In this document: in pieces, positions 35,277 to 47,151 of the stretch
How positions within the stretch are numbered: the stretch's first letter is position 1
How the letters are laid out: each line of letters opens with the position of its first letter
DNA from: Papaver somniferum
Lineage: Eukaryota > Streptophyta > Magnoliopsida > Ranunculales > Papaveraceae
NCBI RefSeq assembly: GCF_003573695.1
Contig: NC_039359.1
Coordinates: forward strand, 156,294,210 to 156,358,209
Direction of reading: 5' to 3'
Length of the DNA: 64,000 bases
Made by a program: the position numbers and the translations under genes
Notes under the pieces: model-generated
Seen by the model: only the letters and a program-made list of their open reading frames with translations
Database searches by the model: none
Told to the model about the DNA's origin: nothing

Positions 35277-37477
35277 TGAAAAGGCAAGGGTACCCAAATA
35301 TACCTCAAGCTAAAACTTTTCCTACCTATAAGTCCTTTCTCTGAAAGTGATTGTCTATGGAATGAGTCGAGACAATGCAACTAATCGGTTAACACTTCGT
35401 GTGATCGTCTATGGATACGATATCGAGACAATACAACAACGAAATATGTTTACTTGATAAAAAGGTTCGGACTTAACCAAACACAATAGGATTGATTATC
35501 AAGTAAATAGGAATTAACGTTTGTGTAATTTACTTTAAATATAATAAAACAATTATAATGAGGAAATATAAAGTAAATGACACAGCAAGATTTTGTTAAG
35601 GAGGAAACCGCAAATGCAGAAAAGCCCCGGGACCTTGTCCAGAATTGAATACTCTCTGGATTAAGCCGCTACACAAAATTAAACCAACTTCGTATAGTTG
35701 AGACCAAGCAACTAAACCTATAGTTCACCTAGTTCCGTCTGTATTCCCACGCCTCCAACTTATGAATAAGTCACGTACTTGGAACAATTCATTTGGTTCA
35801 TATTCCAAACAGTAAAGGAACAACAAATCTGTTTGGTATCAACTATATTCAACCAAGTGATGTGAGTCGGACAAAGGCTCTTCTGTTCATTTTAACATAA
35901 ACTCCTTCGTCAGGTTCTTAGATCTATCTTATGTTCAATCACCAAAGTTAATTGTTAAGATTTTGCAATCAATAATTTTAATCACAAAGAACTGTATTGA
36001 TGCCGATCTACACAAATAATCAATCCAATCTACCACAAGGATAAACCGATTATAGTTGGATCCTCTTATATCGAAACAAGTATTGTGCACACCAAAGATT
36101 ATGAATCCCAAATCAGAAATCTTCAATGTCTTCTTTGATATTAAATAAACACCTGCACACAACAACTTGATTCTCTTGTGATCAATCATGCACAGAACGG
36201 AGTCTGTTAACAATGGATTATCACAAGATCGTCTTTAGCACTAATAACAGTCCAAAGATCCCTGTCAAAACTTCGATCTAGTTTGAGTGAATCTTATATC
36301 AGAAGAGAAGATTCTCAAGCATAAACAAACTAGGTGCAATCAAATTTCAACCACCGTTAGTCAGTCAACTCAATCGAAAACACAAGATAAACCGCAATTA
36401 TCTAGTTTCCCACCAACGGTACTCGTAGATCTTCTCAATCCCAAAGAAGACTTTAAACTGAGCGGCCGTAAGAGATTTCGCCTAATTAGGTTACTCTCCT
36501 CTCCGAATAGGCGGTTTCACTAGTAACAACACAACCGAGGAAGTTTGCTATCACGAAGGATTAGTTTGCCAGAAATGCAAACTTCAAGTATTTATAGACA
36601 AGGAAGTTTGGACACCAAGGAATTTTCAAAACCGAAAATATTCTCAAAGATATTCAATATATTCCTAATTTGGTTTTCATAATTCCTAGAAATGCTCTGT
36701 CCAAAATAATGACCAAAAATCTCTTTGGTAAATATCAACTAGTAAATGCACATTACTAATTCTCATTTTCCTAAAATAAAATTAACAACCTTAATTAAAA
36801 GATTCTTAACTTATTTATATTTCGATCCTGGGATTTTCTTCTTGTAGCTATTAAGGAATAACTTTGAACGATAAAAGATAAACATTACTGTACGTGTTCA
36901 AAGTATGTCGAAATCCTTACTTTATAAGTCTTCTTTCATACTTAAAACCTTGAAACCGATTTGCCAGACTTCCAAACAAGTTTAGATTTGGTTCATCTGA
37001 CTTTCAAGAACTATATGATTGATCAAGAACACTCAATCACAAATCATTGGTTTAACGGTTCTACTGAAACAAGTTTCGGTTCTACCTCCATGTGAGTAAT
37101 GTGCATAGTCACACTAGCTTTTCAAAATTCGATTGACTAGGTACTAGGATCGGTTCCCCACATATATATGGTATCTAACTTATATGTGTTTCACATGTAC
37201 ATAGGATCGGTTTCCCTTTGCCTAAAAACGTGTTGCACATGTCCATAGGATCGGTTCCCCTTTCTGCTACAAACTTGATGCACCTCGTACAAGGATAGAT
37301 TCCCCTTTGTGATGTGTTACACCTCTTCATAGGATCGGTCCCCCTTTACACGGATTTGATTCAACAAATCACAAACTCGATCATACCATCTCAAGTGATT
37401 ACTTAAGATCGGTTTCACTAATAAAAGTCATACCAATACATAAGTCAGGCCTTTGTGAATAGTTTTACCAAGAACAC
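35277..37477 (-). repeat. 5' LTR of element C, right-hand portion interrupted by F
   Basis: Starts TGAAAAGGCAAGGGTACCC. Contains a minus-strand TATA box CTATAAATA (36589-36597) absent from the other LTR, and the GGATCGGTTCCCC minisatellite (37147-37348). Ends at AACAC (37473-37477), the target duplication of F, and resumes at 46550. Confidence 0.92.
36589..36597 (-). promoter_or_regulatory. TATA box in the 5' LTR of element C
   Basis: CTATAAATA on the minus strand, in the correct orientation for element transcription and within the U3-like half of the LTR. Confidence 0.6.
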
Positions 37478-37946
37478 TGTAGTTGCAGGAAATCCTACAC
37501 TACACCCCTCATATGATTTCATTGTTGATCAGCTCATTTTTAGGTTTACACTCTTAATTTTATTGATTAATTTGTGAATGTTCTTACAAGAAAGATAAAG
37601 AAGTCAAGAAGGATCTCTGCTCTGAACTTTCTCTCTCCTATTTACTAGTTTATTACTCAAAAAAGATCTCTCACTTCTTTACAACTCGAATGACTATTTA
37701 TAAGGAAATACATAGTGGATGACAGCTAATCTGTCCTTTATTTTCGGATATGGTTTGCGACATTCTCGCAACCTTACAGATGTTAATTTCTCAAACTCTC
37801 TAATTTTCCCAGGATTATCATATCTTTCTCGTGATCTTAGCTGACGTCATTTATTTTATCATTTCTGAAATTGTTCTGCGACGCTGTTGTATTGTGTCGT
37901 TGATAATTTCGCTGAAACGCTGTCGTTGCGAGATTATTATCCTACA
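37478..37946 (-). repeat. 3' LTR of gypsy F
   Basis: 469 bp, TGTAGTTGCAGG ... GATTATTATCCTACA. Inside it (37947 onwards) the minus strand has a purine tract AGAAGAGGCAAGA, as expected next to a 3' LTR. Confidence 0.95.
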
Positions 37947-38139
37947 TCTTGCCTCTTCTCATATCTTCTCTGCAAAGTAGAGAATGATGTGAGAAATGCC
38001 GCAACTACTTATCTTTTCATATTCTGCATTTATCACACGTATTCTTTCTTCCATTTATTTCTCGACACGTCTTTTGTAACCGTTACTTTTTAACCGCTTA
38101 TATCTTTCCGTATTAACCGTGTTTATTTTCTCGAGCAAA

Positions 38140-38165
38140 AATTCCCTCTATATATATTCATTTTC
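38140..38165 (+). promoter_or_regulatory. possible promoter of the F antisense gene
   Basis: CTCTATATATATTC followed by a long CT-rich stretch, about 180 bp upstream of the proposed ATG at 38337. This fits a plant TATA box and leader for rightward transcription from just inside the LTR. Confidence 0.4.
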
Positions 38166-38336
38166 ACTCTCTTCTTCTTTCCTTTTATTCTATGCAACTT
38201 CATCGTTCTTCTGCAAATTCCATTATTGCAACTTTTCTTCTTTCTTCTTCAACCTTTTTAAGTTCTCCTTCATCTTCATACTAGATCTTCATAGTTCGTA
38301 ATTTTCTTCGAGACAATCTCCCTGCTATTATTTTTC

Positions 38337-40599
38337 ATGGATTCATTAAGGTTAGTCTTCTTTTTTCTTCTTTATGAGTTTTGCTGAAATTGACATATTT
38401 GAAATTGATCTTGTTTATTGCCTTATTTGATGTTTTTTATGTAGTTTATGCGATTCCCATACTCTTGTTATTTCAGCAAAAGCGGCTCCAACACTAAATT
38501 TACAGTTCAGAACCCTAACATTCCCAAATCACAGCATAAGGTTGTCGCACATAAAAGAAAGTCTGTGAATGAGAAGGTAGTAAGAAACACTATCTTTTTC
38601 TAATAACAATATTGTTGCCTCTGTTTCTTATCTGGATTGTAATTCGCAGGGTGATAAAGATCTTAATAAACCTCTCAAGAAATCTCGCCACCTTAAAACT
38701 GTTCCAACTTTTGTTCCCTTCCACCTACTCATTTCTTCCAAATCTCCTGCGACATCTTCGCAAGATAAACCTTTATCTCCAATTTGCGAAAATGCTGCCT
38801 CTGATTTCATTTATTCAGCTGACCTTTCTATGATTTAAATTCCCCTTGTGGATCCTACTGCGAATGAAACCTCTTCTCTTCCCATTGAGAGTGTTTCACA
38901 ACCTTCTATCTCTACCAGTTCTCTACCTAAGTCTCTTCCTCTTTCGAAAAAAATCGTGGAAGGGATAGATATTGCTTTCAAAGTTTTATCTGAAATTCTG
39001 GATGATGGCAAGAAGTCTTCTACTGATCCCATCAAGTCTAATGTTTGCGAAATTCTGAGCAAGCATTTGGGTTCTGACAGAGTTGCTTCGCAAACAACTT
39101 TAGAAAAAGAATGTAATGCTCTTCGTCTTGAAAATCAGAAGCTTCAGAATGTTTTGCTGGATCGTGACAATCTTCGAAAGAAGAATGATGAATTAAGAGG
39201 TATGATTTTCTTATCTATGTCTTTAATTTTCCTTTTCGATGGTTTTATCCTTCCCATGTTTAATTATCCTTTAAATCCCTCTTTCGCATGTTAAGCATTA
39301 AATCAGAAACAAATAATAGAGAGATATCAATTTGAATCTGTTGTTGAAGAAGCCCGTGTTGATAAAGAAATCTTGATGGATCAATATAACCAATTAGATA
39401 ACCTCTATTCATATTCTCTTGATCAGATAAATAATCTTACCAATGAAAATACCCAATTAGTTCAAAGACAATATCTATTAAGTAATGAAGTATCTCGTCT
39501 TTCTTATTCTTTAACTAAAGCTAATTTAGGGATGGAAACTTTATCAGATGAGAATAAAACCTTATCTCAAGAGAAGCGAACTTATTTAAACAAGATGGCG
39601 ATATCTTCGCAACAACTTAGTATTCTCCAAAAAGTATGTGCTGACCAAGAGTAATCTTTTCGCTCTTTGAGAAATGAACTTAAATTAGTAACAGAATCAT
39701 CTATCGCTGAAAGAGATACACTCATTCAAGGTAGAATAGCTTTAAGTGTGAAGAATCAGCTTAAAGAACAATATTCCAAATTAGAAGAATCTTATTCTTC
39801 TCTTGCGAAGAAAAATGCCTTTCTTATTTCTAAAGAGAAAAATCTTCAGTCTCGACTTAAAGGTTTAGTTGGAGATAAATTTGATAACGAAATGGACCAT
39901 TGGGAGAATAGTTGTCTATCCTTGATTCAACCCCTTATTTCGCAAAAGGAAGGTAGTCATAATAGTTTGACTGCCTTAATTATCTTTTCTTTGTCATATC
40001 TCTCTGAATTCCTTATCTTAATAAAATTTTGTATTCTATTTTTCGCAGAGTCTGAGAAGAATCTTCATTCTTCTATTTCTGATTTGGAGGCTAAATATGC
40101 TAAAATTCGCAAAGAAAATGCATTGCTCGTCTCTACCCTTACTGGTTCTCGCGACCGAGCAGAAAGAAGACTTGATTTTCTTGCTTATTTTAAGGATATT
40201 CAAGATAGGAATCATCAAAGAGAACTTCTTCGCCAAGTTCATCTCCAGGCTGAAGTCCTTGTAAATGAAATTTTATTGTCCAACTCTCTTTCTCCTACAT
40301 CAAGTGATCCTTTAGAAGTAGATGATGATGAAGTTCCTCGTCCTGCTGATAGTGATTATGATTACGAAAGCGGTGCAGAGGATAATTTCTTGGAAGATGA
40401 AGACGAGGTTCCTTCTAAAGAAGTATCTGCTGGTGTTAATCAGAATGAGAAAGAAATTTCTCCTGAAGAAGTAATTGCTGGCGATAATCAAGATGCTAGT
40501 CATGGCGAAGATCAAAACCGAAATGAAGGAGAAGCTTGAGAGAATATTGGCGAAGAATTTTTATCATCTCCTGCTACTGACATTAATATTGAAGCTTGA
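38337..40599 (+). pseudogene. antisense coiled-coil gene of element F (spliced)
   Basis: Plus-strand gene opposite to pol. Proposed exons: 38337-38350 (MDSL, donor GTTAGT), 38477-38576 (basic Lys/Ser-rich), 38650-39199, 39296-39952 and 40049-40539 or 40599. All have GT donors and AG acceptors (TTTCAG, TCGCAG, TTAAG, TTCGCAG), and the phase is kept at 39199/39296 (ELRG to ALNQKQ). The product is a long coiled coil (for example SYSLDQINNLTNENTQLVQR, KLEESYSSLAKKNAFLISKE, DLEAKYAKIRKENALLVSTL) with a strongly acidic tail (DDDEVPRPADSDYDYESG). Stops at about 38836 and 39652 break it, and a TGA at 40537 ends it. Its role is unknown; antisense ORFs of Tat elements have no settled function. Coiled coil and splice pattern are seen directly. 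Confidence 0.72.
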
Positions 40600-40849
40600 G
40601 ATTCTTATCTAGATTTTTTTTCTTGAACTGTCTTATTTTTATCACTTTTGAGAGTTACATTTTTCAACCAACTTTGGAGTCAACTTTTCCTTTTAATATT
40701 TTGTTGATAAGAAAGATAATGCTTCTTGTGTATCGATTCCCATACTTGCCTCTCATTATCTTTCTTGCAAAAAATAATATGTTACGAATGCTTATAATTA
40801 ATTTGTTTTATCATATGGTCTTATTTTTCCTTCCTAATTAAAGGCTTGT

Positions 40850-41170
40850 CATTGCGACAAAATCGCAGGACGTCCTTGCACTTTCATACAAAAACCCATT
40901 GATCTTGTCTTAAATTTTACTTTTGTATTATGGCCTCTTCAGAAATGTTGCGACAATATGACAGGCCTAAATATTCCTACGAAAATAAATCCCAATGACA
41001 TTGCCGTCTTGCGACGAAATCGCAGGACATCTTCGCATTTTCATGCGAAAACCCATTGATCTCGTCTTATCCTTTTCTTTTGTATTATTGCCTCTTCAGG
41101 ATTGTTGCACAAATATGACAAGACTTAATATCCTTGCGAATAAAAAGCCTCATGACATTTGCGTCTTAAG
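40850..41170 (+). repeat. two-copy tandem repeat, ~157 bp unit, in F
   Basis: The block beginning GCGACAAAATCGCAGGAC (40854) recurs at 41011 as GCGACGAAATCGCAGGAC. Both are followed by CCCATTGATCT, GTATTATKGCCTCTTCAG and GTTGC. Lies between the antisense gene and the pol 3' end. Confidence 0.75.
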
Positions 41171-41174
41171 ACAC

Positions 41175-41844
41175 TTATCAGCTCCCTAATGGAGGGTGCC
41201 GCCCTTATCTTCCCCCTGGTTGCCCCTTCAAGGAGGAGTACTTCTACCATACAAGGTTAGATCCTCCCATCCAGTCTTAACAACAACCAGTTTTTTTCGC
41301 ATCCTCTTATCCCTTTTACCTATAGGGATTATGGTTACGAGACTGCACCCTAAGTGGGGTTTTCTTCAGGCCGAGTGCAGTATAAGCCAAGACTTGTCAA
41401 GAATGGCAAGGTACGCTTCAAACGACCCTGGAACTCTTGAGTCAACCGTGTACCTCGGCACCTTGATCAGATCTGCACTCCTTGGGAGAGTCTTTATTAC
41501 CTTAGTCGCCCAACCTAAGTCATATGCTTAAGTTGAGAATCCAAGGTGCCTCTCCCGGATGGGCTTCATTGACCCCAAATCTCCATGACTCAGGTTCCGG
41601 TGGCGGTGTAGCCTTTCCCTGAGCCCTATAATAGGTACCCCCTAATATGACGTACTTTAGGTCTTACATTTGCCTCTTGCGAAATTTTATTCGCGAACTA
41701 GGGTGTACGCCATAAAGGTTTGCCCCTTTCTTTTATGTCATTGTTCTGTGATTATCTCTGCGAAAATTTCGAACATCATGATCTTCTTTTGATATGAGTA
41801 ATTCTGCAATTATTATTTCAGAATTCATAACTTCTCAAAGCTTC
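41175..41844. other. GC-richer spacer between integrase and the antisense gene of F
   Basis: About 600 bp with noticeably higher GC than the rest of the element (CCGCCCTTATCTTCCCCCTG, CAAGGTGCCTCTCCCGGATG, GGTTCCGGTGGCGGTG). No reading frame stands out. This may be a structured or regulatory spacer shared by the two convergent transcription units. Confidence 0.4.
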
Positions 41845-44800
41845 TTACTGATAATATCTTTTTAAATACAAACTGTTCCATGGTCTGTCTAATCTATGAC
41901 CAACATCTCTTCCTTCTGGATCCATTAATCTATAAGCTCCTGTTCCAACTATCTCCTTAATGATGTAAGGTCCATCCCATTTTTTCGCTAATTTTCCGCC
42001 ATTTTCTCGCTTATATATTGGTGTTTCTCGCAGAACTAAATCTCTTGGTTGAAATTCGCGTATTTTGACACGTTTATTATATTCTCGAGCTAATCTTCGC
42101 TGATAATTCTCCATATGTTGTAAAGCTTTTTCTCTTCTTTCTTCTAATTCATCAAGTTTGTTTAAAATTAAGCCCGCACTGAGATTTTTCTCCCAAGCTT
42201 CTCTTTTTGTTGTCGGAATAACAACTTCTGTTGGTAACACTGCTTCAACTCCGTATGTTAAACAAAAAGGTGACATTCCGGTAGCTTCTCTTCTAGTTGT
42301 ATTATAAGCCCATACTGCATTATGTACTTGTTCGCACCATGCTCTGTGATGTCCTTCCAATTTCTTCTTTAAATATATCTGCAATTGTTCTATTTGTTGC
42401 TTATACTTTCCCATTAGCTTGTGGATACAAAGGAGTTGACTTTCCACATTTTATCTTGAATGCATTAAGTAACATTTCTATATTCTTCCCTCAAACTGTT
42501 TCCCATTATCAGATACCAACTGTGCAGGAATTCCAAATCTGCAAATGATATTTTCGAATATGAATGTAAAGATATCTTTGTCGCGAATATGTTGTACTGC
42601 CTTCACTTCTGTCCATTTTGTGAAATAATCTGTTGCGACTATTAAGTATCTTTTTTGTCCAGTTCCTGGTAAAAATGGCCCCACAATGTCTAATCCCCAT
42701 TTTCCAAAGGGCCACACACTGGTTGAAGATGACAATGGTGCTCCTGGTGCATGTATTTTCTTTCCATGCCGCTGACAATCTTCGCAACGTCTTGATATTT
42801 GTTTTGCATCTTCATGCATGTATGGCCAGTAATAACCTTGCATTTTTGCTCTATGTGCCAAAGATCTTCCTCCGCTATGATTTCCATCATCTCCACTATG
42901 TAACATTTTCAGCACCTTTTCTCCTTCCTCTCGTGTCAAACATCTGAGTGATGGTCCACTAAAGGATTTTCGGTATAGCAACCCATATCTTAATTCATAG
43001 TTCGTTGCTCGGCTTTTTAACTTGTGTGTTTCCAATCTATTTCTTGGTGTTTCTCTTTTCGCCAAATATGCATGAAGTTCCATTCTCCAGTCTGCGACAT
43101 TGTTTATTTGTTCTTCTTTTTCATTATCTATTATCATCACATCCACATCTTCCTCTTCTTTATTTATTGATGGTGACAGAAGTGTTTTTATTTTTATGCA
43201 TCTCGCAGTTGGATCTGTTATCATGCTTTAGATGAAAGCAAAAGCGTCTGCGAGTCTATTATCCTTTCTTGAAATGTGCCTCCATATCTTTGGGATTTTC
43301 ACTGATAATTCTTCAACCAGCTTCTTGTATTTCTTCAAGGATGGTTCATTTGTAGTATATTCTCCTTTTATTTGGCGAATAACTAGCTGTGAATCACTAG
43401 TGATCCTGGCATTTCTAGTTTCATTTCTATTGCGAATTTTAAGGCATGTATCACAGCTTCATATTCTGTTTCATTATTAGTGGATACAAATTCCAATCTG
43501 AATGAAAAAGCCATCTTTATTCCTTCTGGCGAAATTAAAACAATTCCAACTTCATTTCCTTCTCCATTTGATGATCCATCTACCAATATTTCCCATCTAT
43601 TTGGTTCTGTTAATAAATCTTTTGGATCTCCATGTTCTTCTTCTATATCCATCATTTTTCTACTACTTCATCTTCTTCTAAAGGAAATTCTGCCAAGAAA
43701 TCCGCAACAAATTGTGATTTTGGTGAAGACAAAATTTCATATTTAATATCAAAGTGGCCTACTTGTGCATTCCATATCTCCACCCTTCCTGATATTTTAG
43801 AATTCTTCATCACTGATTCAATTGGTACTTTTGTTAATACCTTTATCTTGTGTGCTTGAAAGTATATGCGGAGCTTAAATGATGCATAAACTAATGCTAA
43901 GATTAACTTTTCAATATTTGAGTAATTCTTCTCAGCGGGATTAAAAGTTTTGCTAATGTAATAAATGGGTTTCTCCACTCCTGCGTCTACTCGCAATAAC
44001 ACATCACTTAATGCATGCGACGTTGTCGCAAGGTAAATCAATAATTCTTCTCCTGGTTCTTCCTTTTGTAAAATAGTTGTATTCATAAGATGTTCTTTGA
44101 TTCCTTGAAAAGCCTTTTCACATTCATCACTCCATTTAAATTTTGCATCCTTCTTGAGTATATCGAAAAAATATTTGCATTTGTCTGATAATCGCGAAAT
44201 GAATCTCCCCAGCGAAGCTAGAAGCCCATTCAACTTCTGTACATCTTTTATTGTTGCTGGTGTTGGCATGTCACAAACTGCTTGCACTTTTTCTGGATCA
44301 ACCTGTATTTCCCCGATGCAACTCCAATAGTACACTTCTCAGGATTCAATTTAATGTTATATTGCCGCATTTGTTCAAAAATCTCCCTCAAGTCTTGTAC
44401 ATGGTCTTTAGCTTCTTTACTCTTTACTAACATGATGTCCACGTATACTTCTAATGTTTTATGTATCCATTTTGTGAACACCTTCTCTACCATTCTTTGA
44501 TATGTCGCTCCCGCGCTTCGCAAACCAAATGACATTTTCGTGTAACAATATAAACCTCTAGGGGCAAAGAAAGCATTATGATCTTGATCTTCTTCAGCGA
44601 GAGGGATTTGGTTATACCCTTTGTACCCATCTAAAGATGATACCCTATCATTTCCCGCTGCGGATTCCATCATTTGAGGAATATCTGGTAACGGAAAACT
44701 ATCTTTGGGGAAAGCTTTGTTTAAATCAGTGAAATCTATGCAAATCCTGATTCCTTTGTTTTTCTTTGGGACAATGACCATATTCTCTATCCATTCTGGG

Positions 44801-45966
44801 TATTTAGCTTCTCTTATAATTCCGGCCTCAAGCATTTTCTGTAATTCTTCTTCTATTTGGGAATGGTAAGTTGTTGCAATTTTTCTTATTCTCTGTTTAA
44901 ATGGTCTCACATTTTTGTTAATCTCCAATTTGTGGCATGCAATTGATTGATCTATTCCTGGTATCTCATCCATGTTTCCTGCGAAAATATCTTTATATTC
45001 TCGCAACAAGTTAACAGTTCTTTCTTCTTCTTCTATTTCCATTTTGGTTCCAATTCTCAATATTAGAGGCTCCTCTATAGTCCCAACGTTTATTTCTTTT
45101 GTTGGTTCTGCAGCAGTGTAACTGGGTTTAGGTTCTCCCATTGGTGTTGGTTCTTTTATTGATTTTATGGGTCTTTCCCTTCTTCCGAAATTTCGCTGGG
45201 TATTCCTTTGCCTTCTTTTGCCCTTATCATATATACTCTAAATTCTTCTTTCTTCTTTTCTTCCTTTGCCAATTTTCTGCGAAATTGTTTCTTTTTTTCT
45301 TGTTCTTCATAATGTTTTACTTCAATTTGATGACATAATTTCGTATTGTCAACATCTCCTATGATTTCACCTATTCCATTTGGAGTGGGGAATTTAATAC
45401 ATTGATGCAACGTTGATACCACAACTTTTATCGCATGTATCCATGATCTTCCTAATAACATATTATATGGCGATTCCATATCCACCACGCACAATGTTAC
45501 ATGTGTTTCGATTTCTCCAAGTGGAATTCGTACCACTATTTCTCCTTTAGGTTTTGTTGTGGATTTTCCAAAGCCGTGAACAAAATATGTTGAACTGGAC
45601 ATTTCTTCGTCTTTAAATCCCATTCCCAGGAATGCATGATAAAATATTATATCAACTGAACTTCCTGTATCGATTAAAGTTCTGTCCAACATCCATTCTC
45701 TTGTGGATTTTATTGTTGTCTCCTTCTCTTTTCGTGTAATAGGCACTGTGATGACCAACGGAGATGTATGGTTCAAATTTTCTTTTGGTATTTCTTCCGC
45801 CATGAACGTAATTTTTTGCTTTTCCCAATCTTTCCGCCATAACATTCTTTCCTTCAAAATTTCGTTTATGTATTCTTCCTTTGATGTTTTCATGGAATTC
45901 ATTAATCAAGCTTTTTGTTATCATATTACACTCCAATCTTTTGCCATTTTCATTAATTCTATTCAT
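41845..45966 (-). pseudogene. gypsy F pol: protease, RT, RNase H, integrase (broken)
   Basis: Domains in leftward order. Protease (45165-45902) has LIDTGSSVDIIFYHAFLG and a leader without gag. RT (44248-45141) has IRICIDFTDLNKAFPKDSFP and LPDIPQMMESAAGN, but the catalytic box reads VYVDIMLVKS, with the second Asp of YVDD replaced by Ile. RNase H (43383-44335) has LVDGSSNGEGNEVGIVLISP after a linker typical of Tat elements (a second RNase H-like domain is usual there). Integrase 42478-43224 has CEDCQRHGKKIHAPG, GLDIVGPF and SDNGKQFEG, then a frameshift, and 41845-42447 has HNAVWAYNTTRREATGMSPF and the C-terminal part. Frameshifts occur near 45150, 44280, 43650, 43230-43380 and 42450. Inactive. 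Confidence 0.92.
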
Positions 45967-46075
45967 CTTTCTTCTAAATGATTCACTGATTTATTTAATC
46001 ACTTTCTTGATTTGAATATTCTCAATCAACAATCTTCAACTTTCGATCTTCAATTCCCTGTTTCTAGAGCCATTA

Positions 46076-46544
46076 TGTACTTGCAGGAAATCCTACACTA
46101 CACCCCTCATATGATTTCATTATTGACCAGCTCATTATTAGGTTTACACTCTTAATTTTATTGATTAATTTGTGAATGTTCTTACAAGAAAGATAAAGAA
46201 GTCAAGAAGGATCTCTGCTCTGAACTTTCTCTCTCCTATTTACTTGTTTCTTACTCAAAAAAGATCTCTCTCTTCTTTACAACTCGAATGACTATTTATA
46301 AGGAAATACATAGTGGATGACAGCTAATCTGTCCTTTATTTTCGGATATGGTTTGCGACATTCTCGCAACCTTACAGATGTTAATTTCGCAAACTCTCTA
46401 ATTTTCCCAGGATTATCATATCTTTCTCGTGATCTTAGCTGACGTCATTTATTTTATCATTTCTGAAATTGTTCTGCGACGCTGTTGTATCGTGTCATTG
46501 ATAATTTCGCTGAAACGCTGTCGTTGCGAGATTCTGATCCTACA
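46076..46544 (-). repeat. 5' LTR of gypsy F
   Basis: 469 bp partner of 37478-37946, TGTACTTGCAGG ... GATTCTGATCCTACA, followed by TSD AACAC. The adjacent internal minus-strand sequence TAATGGCTCTAGAAAC does not match a primer site I recognise. Confidence 0.95.
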
Positions 46545-46549
46545 AACAC

Positions 46550-47146
46550 AAACAAGTCGTGAGCGGTTATACTAAATCACACATATTGGATGTCCACAAG
46601 ATATGCAATGAATAACAATCCCAATAACTCCTGGCGATTTCCTTTTCCATTCATAAACAAGTTTATGAACTTACTTCCTTAAAAAACATGTAAAAACATT
46701 GTTTCCTAGGATGAAATCCTCACCTCATACCCATACATAATCACGATTTAAACGATTATGTCGATGTCTTATCTACAAATTTTAATGGTTAAGCAATAAA
46801 CTTCATATTGTATTCCTTAATACTATGTCTATCTAGAGTGTTCATGCTTCGCAGTTTCGTTTTCAATATATACGACTTGAAAGATACGTTAGGGAATGAA
46901 ACAATTAAAGTCAAATATCACTAACCTCAAGTGGAAGGATGATGTTGTCGTTGTAGATTCTTCACTTCTTCAAGTCTTCGCAATACTTGTAATGTCTCAT
47001 ATCCTAATACTTTCAAGCTAACCTATACGAAGTTGACTCTAGTACATAATCAAGCGACTCTTAAAATGAGTTTTGATTCACTAAAATATGACAACCAAAC
47101 TTGACATACCAACGCTTGGTGGGTTCAACCGAGCTATGCTCTAACA
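46550..47146 (-). repeat. 5' LTR of element C, remaining portion
   Basis: Continues from 37477 after removal of F, homologous to 30923-31523 in the other LTR, and ends CGAGCTATGCTCTAACA followed by TSD TACTT. Confidence 0.92.
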
Positions 47147-47151
47147 TACTT

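Larger units (their letters stand above)
37478..46544 (-). mobile_element. Tat-like Ty3-gypsy element F with an antisense gene
   Basis: A 9.07 kb element with two 469 bp LTRs (37478-37946 and 46076-46544), TG...CA ends and TSD AACAC (37473-37477, 46545-46549), inserted in the 5' LTR of C. Minus-strand order PR-RT-RNase H-INT is that of Ty3-gypsy. No gag domain lies between the 5' LTR and protease. Between integrase and the 3' LTR sits a plus-strand (antisense) spliced gene, an arrangement known from Tat-lineage elements such as Grande. By eye the LTRs differ at about 12 of 469 positions. Confidence 0.94.
28810..47146 (-). mobile_element. Sirevirus-like LTR element C, split by nested gypsy F
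   Basis: Inserted in the 3' LTR of B with TSD TACTT (28805-28809 and 47147-47151). 3' LTR 28810-31523 (2714 bp); internal region 31524-35276; 5' LTR 35277-37477 plus 46550-47146, interrupted by F. Primer site TGGTATCAGAGCAGG (minus strand, near 35261-35275) matches the initiator tRNA-Met site exactly over the first 12 bases. Only gag is present in the 3.75 kb internal region. LTR sequence differs from A/B apart from the ends, so C is a separate family. Confidence 0.94.
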
